18,521 bases of DNA, taken from the NCBI GenBank assembly GCA_934654805.1, contig CAKUGW010000056.1:1-18521 (forward strand). Reading direction: 5' to 3'. Made by a program: the position numbers and the translations under genes. Shown here piece by piece: positions 6,359 to 14,900 of the stretch. The stretch comes from an uncultured Kiritimatiellota bacterium. Lineage in GTDB: Bacteria > Verrucomicrobiota > Kiritimatiellia > RFP12 > UBA1067. The notes below the pieces were generated by a model, which did no database searches, was not told the DNA's origin, and saw only the letters and a list, made by a program, of their open reading frames with translations. How positions within the stretch are numbered: the first letter of the stretch is position 1; each line of letters opens with the position of its first letter.

Positions 6359-6793
6359 CTATCCCCACTTCACGAAGCGGCCGGGCTTCGCGAAGAGGTC
6401 GACCTTCTCGATGTGGTCGATGACGGGGCGCCCGCCTTCGGGCGTGCCGTAGATCTCGATCACGTCGAACCGGAAGCTGCCGCGCCACTTGTTGACGCGG
6501 CGCCAGGCGTTGCAGGCGCGGCGCAGGTTGACGCGCTTGCGCCGGCCCACGCTGCGCAGGCGCCGCCCGTGGGACGTGAGCGTCGCGTGCTGCTTCACCT
6601 CGACGAAGACCATCGTGTCCGTCGACTCGTCCCACGCGACGAGGTCGATCTCCAGCCGCCGGTCCTTCTCGACGGGACAGGCGTTGCTGTCGACGATCAG
6701 GTAGCCGCGGCGGCGCAGGAAGTCCGCCGCGACGTCCTCGCCCCAGGCGCCGCGCGCGACGCCGACGTTCGCCGCCTCACGCCGCGACCACAT
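6359..6793 (-). CDS. yraN: YraN/UPF0102 family endonuclease-like protein
   Basis: This 144-residue protein shows the UPF0102 pattern: GAWGEDVAADFLRRRGYLIV, then LEIDLVAWD, then MVFVEVKQH. Glu19, Asp50, Glu65 and Lys67 form the PD-(D/E)XK nuclease core (D50, then ExK at 65-67). The family is predicted to be a nuclease of the Holliday-junction-resolvase fold; its cellular role is not settled. It commonly neighbours yifB/comM and dprA in other bacteria, which fits this block. Its ATG (6793) lies inside the upstream gene's final codons, a 17-base overlap in another frame, suggesting coupled translation. The C-terminal ~35 residues (EIYGTPEGGRPVIDHIEKVD) are family-typical. Confidence 0.88.
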   Translation of the reverse strand: MWSRREAANVGVARGAWGEDVAADFLRRRGYLIVDSNACPVEKDRRLEIDLVAWDESTDTMVFVEVKQHATLTSHGRRLRSVGRRKRVNLRRACNAWRRVNKWRGSFRFDVIEIYGTPEGGRPVIDHIEKVDLFAKPGRFVKWG

Positions 6794-7403
6794 GGCGGGC
6801 CTCCCGTACGCTTTCCTGGTAGGCCGAGGTGTCGCGCGCGATCACCATCGGGATGCCGAAGCAGATGACGGGCATCGAGCCGGCGATGGCCTCGCAGAGC
6901 CCGTACGCCTCGGCCACCGTCAGGAGGATGTGCGCGCGCGACTCGCCCGTGCCGCCGACCGGCGTGCGGTAGAGCTCGAGCGAGTAGCCGGAGACCGGCT
7001 CGACGAGGTGCCGCAGGACGATGCGCGTCGCGGCCTTCGGCGAGCGGTGGTAGAGGCCGCGCCCCTCGCCGATCGACTCGCAGACGCCGCGAAAGACCAT
7101 CAGGACCTGGCAGAGGTCGTTGAAGTCGAGCTTCACGCAGATCGCCTTCTCCCAGTCGAACCGCGCATAGGTCGGGCGCGGCCCCCGGCTGTCGCCGACG
7201 GACGACTGGTTCGCGACCTTCATCATGATGCTGCCGTCGACGTCGTCGTGCGCCGGATGGAGGTTCATCGCGAGCGCGCACCCCGTGCCCTTGGCGTTCG
7301 GATGGTAGAACGTCAGCTCCGGGCGGTAGGTGCCGCGCGCCGTCGCGCGGGCGGCCGTGGCGGAGGATGCGTTCGGTGTGGATGTGTTCGGTGTGGTGTT
7401 CAT
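6777..7403 (-). CDS. Conserved hypothetical protein, candidate nucleic-acid binder
   Basis: This 208-residue protein has a family I cannot name. Residues 1-24 are Thr/Ala/Asn/Pro-rich and probably disordered. The body alternates strands and helices: YRPELTFYHPNAKGTG, ALAMNLHPAHDDVDGSIMM, KAICVKLDFNDLCQVLMVFRG, RIVLRHLVEPVSGYSLELYR, then HILLTVAEAYGLCEAIAGSM. The layout 'lysine- and glycine-rich strand, D-L helix, GLYHRS, second sheet, terminal helix' recalls Whirly/PUR-type single-strand DNA-binding folds, but that is inference without alignment. It starts at ATG 7403 (AAGGA about nine bases upstream) and its end overlaps yraN. Its place between comM and yraN-recA suggests a job in DNA processing. 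Confidence 0.6.
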   Translation of the reverse strand: MNTTPNTSTPNASSATAARATARGTYRPELTFYHPNAKGTGCALAMNLHPAHDDVDGSIMMKVANQSSVGDSRGPRPTYARFDWEKAICVKLDFNDLCQVLMVFRGVCESIGEGRGLYHRSPKAATRIVLRHLVEPVSGYSLELYRTPVGGTGESRAHILLTVAEAYGLCEAIAGSMPVICFGIPMVIARDTSAYQESVREARHVVAA

Positions 7404-7452
7404 GGCCTGTGTTCCTTTCCTTGTCTTTCTTGCCTTGTTGTTTGCGTGTCCG

Positions 7453-7469
7453 CGCCCGTCCGTCGGGCG
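7453..7469 (-). terminator. Hairpin just after yifB, weak terminator candidate
   Basis: CGCCCG (7453-7458) pairs with CGGGCG (7464-7469) over a 5-base loop, starting 4 bases after the yifB stop. On the minus strand no T-run follows, so it is at best a partial terminator or an RNA-stability element within the operon. Confidence 0.25.
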
Positions 7470-7473
7470 GCGG

Positions 7474-9021
7474 CTAAATCCAGAACGACTTCTCCTCGTT
7501 GTCCATGCGCCGGTAGATGAGCGCGTTGTGCAGGTGCTCCGGCGTGACGGCCTCCGACCCCGCGAGGTCGGCGATCGTCCGCGCGACGCGCAGCACCTTG
7601 TCGTAGGCGCGGGCGGACAGGTTCAGCCGCTCGATGACGCGCACGAGGTCTTCGCAGTCCTTGCGCGTGAAGCGGCAGACGTCCGCGAGGTCGCGCCCCC
7701 GCACCTCGGCGTTCGTGCGGACGCCCGGCATCCCCCGGTAGCGCGCGGCCTGGATCGCCCGCGCCGCGAGCACCCGTTCGCGGATGGCCGCGCTCGGCTC
7801 GCCCGGCTTCTCCAGTGGCAGCCGCCGCGCCTCGACGGGCGGCACCTCGACCTGGATGTCGATGCGGTCGAGGAGCGGCCCCGAAATGCGGCTCTGGTAC
7901 TTCATGATCGCGTTCGGCGAGCAGCGGCAGGCGTGGGTCGGATCGTTGTAGTAGCCGCAGGGGCAGGGGTTCATCGCCGCGATCAGCATGAACGTCGAGG
8001 GGTAGTCGTAGGCCGCCGCCGCGCGGGAGACGCAGACGTGCCCGTCTTCCAGCGGCTGGCGCAGGACCTCCAGCGCCGAACGCGGGAACTCGGCGAACTC
8101 GTCGAGAAAGAGGACGCCGCGATGCGCGAGCGAAACCTCGCCGGGAACGGGGTGCGCGCCGCCGCCGAGGAGGCCGATCGACGAGACGGTGTGGTGCGGC
8201 GCGCGGAACGGCCGCCGCGTCACGAAGCGCCCGCCGCCCTTCGCCGCGCCCGCGACGGAATGGATGCGCGAGACCTCCAGCGCCTCCTCGACCGTGAGCG
8301 GCGGCAGGATGGACGGCACGCGCCGCGCGAGCATCGTCTTGCCCGAGCCGGGGCTGCCGATCATGAGGACGTTGTGGCCGCCCGCGACGGCGACCTCCAG
8401 CGCGGTGCGCACCCCGTCCTGGCCCTTCACGTCGGCGAAGTCGTCCCCCGCGTCGCGATCCGCCGCAACGAGGCTCGCGAGATCCGTCACGCGCGGCTCG
8501 ATCAGCCGCTCGCCGTTCAGGTACTGCACGGCGTCCTGCAGCACGCGCACGGGAATGACGTCGATGCCCTCGACGACGCTCGCCTCCTCGACGTTCCCGT
8601 ACGGCACGAGGACGGCGCGCTTGCCGATGCGCTTCATCTCCAGCACCATCGGCAGGATGCCGCGCACGCGCCGCACCTCGCCGGAGAGCGCGAGCTCGCC
8701 GATGAGCGCGTAGTCGTCAAGCCGCTCGTTGCGGATGCGCCCCGTCGCCTTCAGGAGGCCGACGGCGATCGGCAGGTCGTAGATCGGCCCCTCCTTCCGC
8801 ACGTCCGCCGGCGCGAGGTTGACCGTGACGTCGAACTCCTTCTTCGACGCGAGGCCCTGGTTCTTGAGCGCGGTCGGGATGCGGTCCTTCGCCTCCTTCA
8901 CCGCCGTGTCGGGCAGCCCCACGATCGCGAACTGCGACGTGCCGACCGCCGAATAGACCTCGATCTCGACCGTTTGCGCGTCAACGCCGCTGACTGCGCC
9001 CGAATAGCATTTTGCCAACAT
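7474..9021 (-). CDS. comM: YifB/ComM family AAA+ ATPase (Mg-chelatase-like)
   Basis: This 515-residue protein has the full YifB/ComM layout. The N-terminal ChlI-like Lon-type domain starts MLAKCYSGAVSGVDA and contains IVGLPDTAVKEAKDR and VNLAPADVRKEG. The AAA+ core has Walker A GSPGSGKT (222-229) and Walker B LFLDEF (304-309). A Cys pair-of-pairs (CPC at 353-355, CRC at 365-367) is typical of the family and may bind zinc. The C-terminal domain ends in the helical LSARAYDKVLRVARTIADL block. In studied naturally competent bacteria, ComM is a hexameric branch-migration helicase acting after RecA loads incoming DNA. ATG 9021 has AGGGGG five bases upstream. It heads the block with yraN and recA; no dprA is in the window. 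Confidence 0.93.
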   Translation of the reverse strand: MLAKCYSGAVSGVDAQTVEIEVYSAVGTSQFAIVGLPDTAVKEAKDRIPTALKNQGLASKKEFDVTVNLAPADVRKEGPIYDLPIAVGLLKATGRIRNERLDDYALIGELALSGEVRRVRGILPMVLEMKRIGKRAVLVPYGNVEEASVVEGIDVIPVRVLQDAVQYLNGERLIEPRVTDLASLVAADRDAGDDFADVKGQDGVRTALEVAVAGGHNVLMIGSPGSGKTMLARRVPSILPPLTVEEALEVSRIHSVAGAAKGGGRFVTRRPFRAPHHTVSSIGLLGGGAHPVPGEVSLAHRGVLFLDEFAEFPRSALEVLRQPLEDGHVCVSRAAAAYDYPSTFMLIAAMNPCPCGYYNDPTHACRCSPNAIMKYQSRISGPLLDRIDIQVEVPPVEARRLPLEKPGEPSAAIRERVLAARAIQAARYRGMPGVRTNAEVRGRDLADVCRFTRKDCEDLVRVIERLNLSARAYDKVLRVARTIADLAGSEAVTPEHLHNALIYRRMDNEEKSFWI

Positions 9022-9063
9022 CTTTTCCCCCTGCCTTTCCGCCTTCTTCGTGAAGACGCGGAC

Positions 9064-9069
9064 ATTATG
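9064..9069 (-). promoter_or_regulatory. Probable -10 element for the yifB-recA block
   Basis: CATAAT on the minus strand, preceded by a T-run ending TTTTTTTGC and followed by GTCCGCG, the same context type as other -10 boxes here. The start of yifB is 42 bases downstream. At 17-base spacing the -35 would be AGTTAT, which is poor, so an upstream activator site may matter. Confidence 0.5.
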
Positions 9070-9090
9070 GCAAAAAAAGGGAAAAGATAA

Positions 9091-9122
9091 CTAAAGATTA
9101 CCTAAAGATTTGCCTAAAGATT
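9091..9122. repeat. Three helically phased CTAAAGATT repeats upstream of yifB
   Basis: CTAAAGATT occurs at 9091-9099, 9102-9110 and 9114-9122, with steps of 11 and 12 bases, about one DNA turn. They lie at about -35 and further upstream relative to the yifB promoter, in a markedly AT-rich patch within otherwise GC-rich DNA. They may be activator sites, an UP-like element or curved DNA. Confidence 0.6.
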
Positions 9123-9168
9123 TCTTAAGGTTCAGCGGCTCGGAATCCCGGAAGCGCCCGTTCGCCCG

Positions 9169-10479
9169 TCAGATGACGCGCAGCCGGACCGGGTCTTCGG
9201 CGACGACGCCGGACGCCTTGATCTCGGACAGGGCCGCCTCCAGATCACGCGCCTTCGCCTCGTGCGTGAGGGCGACGACGGGCGCGTAGCCCGTCTCCAC
9301 CGTGCCCGTCAGCGTCGAGGGATCCTTCTGCGTCGCGGCGGAAATGGAGACGCCATGCTGGCCGAGGATCGTGGCGATCGTGCCGAACGCGCCCGGCTTG
9401 TCCGCGACCATGAGCCGCACGTAGAACTTCGAGACGATGTCGCCCGCCGCGCGGAGCTTCAGCTTCCCCTCCGCGTAGTTCGGCACGCCGCGCGCGTAGC
9501 GCGTCTCGCCGTGCGCGAGGTTGCGCGCGATGTCGCCGATGTCGCCGACGACCGTCGAGGCCGTCGGCGCGCGCCCGGCGCCGCGCCCGTAGTACATCGT
9601 GTAGTCCGACATGTCGCCCTTCACCATCGCCGCGTTGAAGGCGTCGTTCACGCTCGCGAGCATGTGCGAGAACGGGATGAGCGTCGGATGCACCCCGACC
9701 TCCACCTCGTCGCCGTCCTTCGCGACGACCGCGAGCAGCTTGATGCGGTAGCCGAAATCCGCCGCGTACTTGACGTCAATGCCGTCCAGGTTGCGGATGC
9801 CCTCGACCTGAACCTGCTCCAGCGTCGGCTGGAAGCCGTACGCGAGCGCCGTCAGGATGCACGCCTTGTGCGCCGTGTCGAAGCCGTCGATGTCGAGGGA
9901 CGGGTTGGCCTCCGCATAGCCGAGCCGCTGCGCGTCCTTCAGCACCGCGTCGAACGGCGCGCCCTCGCGCTCCATGCGCGTGAGGATGTAGTTGCACGTG
10001 CCGTTCAGGATGCCGTGAATCGACTCGATGTCGTTCGACGACAGCGCCTCGCGGACGACGCGGATGATCGGGATGCCGCCGCCGACGGACGCGCCGAAGT
10101 AGATGTCGACGCCGTTCGCCGCCGCCGTGTCGAAGATCTCGCGGCCGAACTCGGCCAGCAGCTTCTTGTTCGCCGTGACGACGCACTTCTTCGCGTTGAG
10201 CGCGTCGAGGACCAGCTTCTTCGCGATGCCCGTGCCGCCGATCGTCTCGACGACGATCTGCACCTCCGGGTCGGCGATGACGGACGCCGCATCGGTCGTC
10301 AGCACGCCCGCCGGCACCGCGACGCCGCGATCCGTCGTGATGTCGAGGTCGGCGATCCGCTTCAGGGCGATGTCAACCCCCAGCCGCTTCGCCATGACGT
10401 CACGATGCTTCAGGAGACCGTCCGCCACGCCCGCGCCGACAGTTCCGAAACCCAAAATCCCGACTCCGATTGTCTTCAT
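9169..10479 (-). CDS. hom: Homoserine dehydrogenase with ACT domain
   Basis: The enzyme reduces aspartate semialdehyde to homoserine with NAD(P)H, the branch point to threonine and methionine. The 436-residue protein has the Rossmann motif GFGTVG (10-15), the central signature SIHGILNGTCNYILTRM followed by GYAEANPSLDIDG, and the catalytic-domain stretch MSDYTMYYGRGAG. A C-terminal ACT domain (from about residue 355, FYVRLMVADKPGAFGTIA) is the usual site of threonine feedback. Length and order match the monofunctional bacterial enzyme, not the aspartokinase fusion. ATG 10479 has AGAAAGG ten bases upstream. It has its own promoter and is followed by yifB after 147 bases, so it is probably a separate unit. 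Confidence 0.96.
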   Translation of the reverse strand: MKTIGVGILGFGTVGAGVADGLLKHRDVMAKRLGVDIALKRIADLDITTDRGVAVPAGVLTTDAASVIADPEVQIVVETIGGTGIAKKLVLDALNAKKCVVTANKKLLAEFGREIFDTAAANGVDIYFGASVGGGIPIIRVVREALSSNDIESIHGILNGTCNYILTRMEREGAPFDAVLKDAQRLGYAEANPSLDIDGFDTAHKACILTALAYGFQPTLEQVQVEGIRNLDGIDVKYAADFGYRIKLLAVVAKDGDEVEVGVHPTLIPFSHMLASVNDAFNAAMVKGDMSDYTMYYGRGAGRAPTASTVVGDIGDIARNLAHGETRYARGVPNYAEGKLKLRAAGDIVSKFYVRLMVADKPGAFGTIATILGQHGVSISAATQKDPSTLTGTVETGYAPVVALTHEAKARDLEAALSEIKASGVVAEDPVRLRVI

Positions 10480-10525
10480 CTTCTGACAGCCTTTCTCTGG
10501 TTGCTCTCTTCTTTTCTTTCCGCGT

Positions 10526-10554
10526 ATTATATCAAAAATCCGCGCCGTCCCCCG
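10526..10554 (-). promoter_or_regulatory. Promoter of hom
   Basis: A perfect TATAAT (10531-10526) is preceded by CGGATTTTTGA and followed by ACGCGG. The -35 position holds CGGGGG rather than TTGACA. The predicted start is about 40 bases before the hom ATG. The -10 surroundings closely match those of the pyrophosphatase promoter. Confidence 0.65.
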
Positions 10555-10566
10555 TCCGATCGCGCG

Positions 10567-11853
10567 CTACGCCAGCGCGGCGAGGATTTCGGGCAGAAGC
10601 TGCTTCTTGCGCGAGAGGACGCCCGGCATGAGCCAGGTTCCGCCGTCGCCAAGGCGGTAGGGCAGCGCGCGGCGGACGGAATCCGCCCCGCTGAACAGGA
10701 GTTCGGAATTGCCGCGCACGGGATCTGTGACCATGAGGGCCATGAAGTCGAGCCCCGCGCTCTTCACGTGCGCGTCCATCGCGTCCATGAGCTCCTTCAC
10801 GTGGCGATGGAAGACCGCGAGGTTCGACTCCTCGATCTGGGCGAGCACGAACTTCATGCCGTTTTCGGAATACGTCTTCGCGTCGCTCGCGATCGCCTCG
10901 GCCGCGCACATCGACGCGAGCGGCGAGGCGACGGACGCCAGCCCCTCGAAGATTGACGCGGCCGTCTCGCCGCAGATCTTCTCCAGCCAGTCGCACATCG
11001 TGCGGTCGGTCTCGGTCGTCGTCGGCGACTGGAAGAGCAGCGTGTCCGCGACGATGCCGGCGATCAGCACGCCCGCGATCTCGCGCGTCGGCCGCTCGCC
11101 CATGCCGCGGAACATCTTCGCGACGAGCGTGCACGTCGAGCCGACGGCGTCCGCCGTGTACTTGATCGGGTCGCGCGTCGCCGAGAACGCCATGCGATGG
11201 TGGTCGACGACCTCGACGACGGGAATCTCCTCCAGCCCGGGAATGCCCTGCTCCGTCTCGTTGTGGTCGACGAGGATCATGCGAAACGGCGGCTCCTCCG
11301 CGAACGCCCGCTTGAGGAGCGTCCCCACGAGCCGCCCCTGCTCGTTCACGACGGGGAAATGGTTGTGCGGATTCTTCAGCACCGGCTTGCGGATGTCATG
11401 AATGCGATCCATGTCGACGAGCACCTGCGCGCAGTGGTGCAGGGGCGCGGCGCCGACGGGAACCGAGAGGTCGGCCTTGGCGATGAAGAGCGAGAGGAGC
11501 TTCGCGGGCGAGAGCATGCCGGCGAACGAGCCGTCCGCCGCGCGGACGGCCAGGGACGACTCGCCGCTCGCCTCCAGAACCTTCAGGGCCTCCACGAGCG
11601 GCTGCGACGCCTCGATCAGCGGCAGAGACGTGTCCATCAGGTCCTTCACGCGCACGTAGACGTCGCGCTTCGCCCTGAGGGGCTTCAGCCCGAAATGGCC
11701 GAAGACCCAGCGGGCCTTCTCCGGCAGGAGCCCCGCACAGATGGCCTCGACGCCGCACGTGCCCGTGCGACGCCGAAGTTCCGCGAGCGCGTAGGCGCTC
11801 ATCACCGAATCCACGTCGGGATTGCGGTGCCCGCAGACAAACGTTCTCTTCAT
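10567..11853 (-). CDS. ppaC: CBS-domain family II (Mn-dependent) inorganic pyrophosphatase
   Basis: Family II pyrophosphatases hydrolyse pyrophosphate with Mn or Co and drive biosynthesis forward. The DHH domain shows GHRNPDVDSV (8-17, metal ligands His9, Asp13, Asp15), DHNE (196-199), DHH (217-219) and GIVADTLLFQSPT. The DHHA2 domain carries the substrate-binding SRKKQ (414-418). A CBS pair is inserted at about residues 66-181 (VKDLMDTSLPLI, GESSLAV, then HNHFPVVNEQGRLVGTL). CBS-pyrophosphatases are adenine-nucleotide regulated, typically inhibited by AMP/ADP. At 428 residues there is no room for the DRTGG domain found in longer members. The gene starts only 8 bases after its -10 box, implying a leaderless mRNA. 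It lies downstream of the GH29 gene and upstream of hom. Confidence 0.93.
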   Translation of the reverse strand: MKRTFVCGHRNPDVDSVMSAYALAELRRRTGTCGVEAICAGLLPEKARWVFGHFGLKPLRAKRDVYVRVKDLMDTSLPLIEASQPLVEALKVLEASGESSLAVRAADGSFAGMLSPAKLLSLFIAKADLSVPVGAAPLHHCAQVLVDMDRIHDIRKPVLKNPHNHFPVVNEQGRLVGTLLKRAFAEEPPFRMILVDHNETEQGIPGLEEIPVVEVVDHHRMAFSATRDPIKYTADAVGSTCTLVAKMFRGMGERPTREIAGVLIAGIVADTLLFQSPTTTETDRTMCDWLEKICGETAASIFEGLASVASPLASMCAAEAIASDAKTYSENGMKFVLAQIEESNLAVFHRHVKELMDAMDAHVKSAGLDFMALMVTDPVRGNSELLFSGADSVRRALPYRLGDGGTWLMPGVLSRKKQLLPEILAALA

Positions 11854-11861
11854 CGCCGCGT

Positions 11862-11890
11862 ATTATACCAAATCCGCCGTGCGCCCCCGA
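11862..11890 (-). promoter_or_regulatory. Promoter of ppaC, predicted leaderless
   Basis: A perfect TATAAT (11867-11862) is followed by ACGCGGCG and then the ATG at 11853. Transcription normally starts 6-8 bases after the -10, so the mRNA would begin at or within 2 bases of the start codon. The -35 position reads TCGGGG. No ribosome site is present between -10 and ATG. Confidence 0.65.
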
Positions 11891-11932
11891 CCACCGCCCT
11901 TTTGGCGGCGGGTCGAGACCGCCTGCCGCGAC

Positions 11933-11978
11933 CTTGCCGAAGCGGAACTGACCCTTGGCCCGCTCGCGCTTCGGCAAG
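11933..11978 (-). terminator. 12-bp perfect inverted repeat after the GH29 gene
   Basis: CTTGCCGAAGCG (11933-11944) and CGCTTCGGCAAG (11967-11978) are perfectly complementary across 22 bases. The structure begins 10 bases past the GH29 stop. No T-run follows, so it is an atypical terminator, an mRNA 3'-end stabiliser, or a protein site. A second small hairpin (CCGCC/GGCGG, 11894-11908) lies between it and the ppaC promoter. Confidence 0.4.
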
Positions 11979-11988
11979 CCGCAACGGG

Positions 11989-14900
11989 TTAGTCGGGCAA
12001 TGGGCCGGCCGTTTGCGGATCCGCCTTGTCACGCCGCTCGAAAAACCACGCCGCGCTTCCTGCGGCCGGGAGCGCGACTTCAAGCGCGCCGTCCGAAGCC
12101 GCGACACGCCCCTCGCCGCCGATGCACGTCGGCGCAAGGCCGTCGAGATCGGCCGGCAGCTTCAGCCGCTCCTCCTGCGGCGCGTAAAGCGTGTTCGCCG
12201 CAACGAGCGAGAAGCCGCCGAGCCCGTCCTTCCAGAGCGCGAAGGAAATCTCGCCCTGCCTGCCGCGACGAAGGCACGCCGAACCGGGCCGCGCCGTCAT
12301 CCGAAGCCACCTGAGCGCCGTGCCGTAGCTTCTGCCCATCTCGTCCCAGAGGTCCTTGTGCTCGGGACAGCCGATGAAATTCATGTAGCCGACAACGTGG
12401 TTGACCAGGCCGACGTAGACATTGTTGCGGTACTCGACCGGCATCGGCTCGCGATAGCCCTCCTGCGTGCCGTATGTCTGCAGCCACATGATGCCGGGCA
12501 TGAACGCGCTGCGCGTGCGCCCGTTGAGGATGCGGGCCGCGCGTTCGTGGATCTGCAAGGCCCCGTAGCCGTAATGCGCCTGCGTGTAAGGATAGCAGTC
12601 AAGCGAATAGAGGTCTGTCGCGCCCTCCTCGGCATAGAACGGCATGCCGTCGGAGATGTTCGTCCAGCCCCAGTTGATGAAGTGAAGGCGCGCCGGGTCA
12701 ACGGCCTTGATCCTGCGGTAGCCTTCGGCGAAGTCCGAGGGCTTCAGGCCGAACTGCGTTTCCCAGAACGGCCCGATCTCGTCCACGTAGTACCAGCCGA
12801 GGATCCTGTCCTTGAACGCCTCAAGCTCCCGGATGTGCCCGGTCCGCGCGTCCGTCACGCCGAGAAGCCCCTTGTCCATGGAGACGCCGCTCCAGACGAT
12901 GAACCTGAAGCCCGCGTCGGCAAAGGCCCGCATCGTCTTGAGACGGGTCTCCGCGTTGCCGCACTTCGCCCAGTCCGCCCACATTTCGGGCATGAGCATG
13001 ACGGTGTTGAAGTTGTGCGACCTGAGCTGGTCGATGTGCCATGCGGTCGGCAGGTCGCCCGCGAGGTTGATCCAGCTGTAGACCGTCGGGAAGAACGGCT
13101 TGCCGTCCGCCTCGATGTGCCGCCTGAAGCGGTTGACGCGCGTGTGGGGCGTTCCGGGCGGAGCCTTTCGGAAATGCGTCTTTGCCGTCCCGTTCGCCGC
13201 CTCCACCTCGACCTCGTAATAGCCGTCCGCGAGGCCGGAAAGGCCAAAGGCCGCCCGCCCGCCCGAAACGGGCGCCGTCCGGAGGGCCTTGCCCTGCGCG
13301 TCGCGCAGGGTGGCCGCTGCGCGGCCCTGCGCATCCTCGACGGCGACACGCGCCGTGTTCTCGTCCGTGTAGAAGTCGAATTCCGCGGCGGCACGGGGCG
13401 GAGACTCCTTGCAGCCGCGCGGAAGGCCGGTCAGCCGGATGAAATCCCCTGACGCGTGGAAGCCGCCGCGAATCGCCGAATAGCAACGCGGCTTCGCCCC
13501 GTCGAAATCGGTCACGCCCACGTTGAAGCGCCAGCAGTCGCCATCCGGCTTCCCGAAAAACGCGAGCGGAAGCCCGTATTCCGCGCGCCAGCCTTTCGCC
13601 GTCTCGAACGCCCGGTAGGACCACCCCTCGTTGGCGGACACGCCCTGCGCGCCGCGCGTCGCGGCGCGCGCGCCGTTTCGCCCGCCCATCAGCTGGACGT
13701 AAGGGGAGCCGCTTGCGGATGGCGAGACGAAGACCTCGACGGCGTCATTCCCCAGCTCAAGCGGGCTGTTCGCCTTCGGCGCCGGCAGCGGCTTCTTCCC
13801 GCTGTCGCATTCGACGGCGACAAGAAGCCGGTCACCCTGGCGACGGACGAACGCGCGGAATCTCGACGACTCCGTCCTGTCGGGGTCCGCCAGCGGATGA
13901 AAGTCCGTCAGGACCCTCGCGCCGTCCCAGCCGGACGACTCCGGCACGTCAACCGAGAGGGCCTCGGCCGCCTTGACGGCCGGCTGTCGGCCGGCGCGCA
14001 GGTCAGGGAGGTTCGCGTCGGACGGACTGGCCTTCCACGGCAAGGGTTCCGTGCCGACGTGCAGCATCGGCGCGGCATAGCAAAGCGGATGCCGGTCGTA
14101 CACGATCTGCGCGACGCCCTCGGCCTGGCTCTTGTCCAGCCTGGCCTTCATGACGAGCCGTCGCCAGTCGCTCGACAGCGCGAACGTCTCCGACCGGCCC
14201 GCGAACTGAAGCGTCAGGGCGGCGTCCGGCGCGTCGGACTTCGCCCAGAGCGAGAACACGTAGTCCTGCTCGCCCGCCAACGGCCCCATGCGCAGGCTCG
14301 TCGCCTGCACGCCATCGACGAAGAGGACGCGCGCGCCCGGCACGGGCGACGGCACCTCGTCCGCGATGCGGAAGTACCGGCCCTCGTGCACGCCGGGACG
14401 AAACGTGTCGAAGGTGTAGCTGCTTGACGTGTTCCACTGTTCGGGCATCCCGTCGTCGTGCAGCCTGTACGTGTAGGCCGAGTTGACGATCTCGTTCGCG
14501 GGCTCGCCGACCGGGCTGCCGGGCTCGACCCGCACGTCGTCCAGGAAGACCGTGCCGCGCGCGACCTGAAGCCCGACGCCCACGCTTCCGGCGGTCTCCG
14601 GCGCCTTGAACGCGCGCTCGAAACGAGTCCACTCGCGCAGGCTCGTCGCCGAATAGGCCTGCTCTTCGCCCAGGTACCGGCCGTCTGGCGCAAAGAAGAA
14701 GAGGCGGACGCCGAGAGACCCCGCCGCGCCCCGGATCCAGCCGCTCACGGTGTAGGTTCCGTTCGACGCGCACGGCACCTTGTTCACGAGAAAGGCGTCC
14801 CCCGTCTCCGCGGAATGGGAATAGGAAAGGCATCGCCGCCCGCCATGCGCCCCCGAGACGACCTGGGCCTTCGCCCCGGGCGTCCAGTTCCCCCACCCCT

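Noticed and set aside
6263..6868. 201-aa plus-strand ORF across the recA leader and yraN
   Set aside because: It translates the GGGATGA tract and then runs antisense to yraN. No family features.
7453..7469. Classical rho-independent terminator after yifB
   Set aside because: The stem is present but no T-run follows on the transcribed strand. The same is true of the hairpins at 11933-11978 and 16324-16339, so none is called a classical terminator.
7330..9090. 586-aa plus-strand ORF
   Set aside because: It lies opposite yifB and its promoter. Arg/Asp/Ala/His-rich composition is typical of an antisense frame in GC-rich DNA, while yifB has a full family match.
11197..13452. 751-aa plus-strand ORF
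   Set aside because: It runs antisense to both ppaC and the GH29 fusion gene and has only shadow-type Arg-rich composition.
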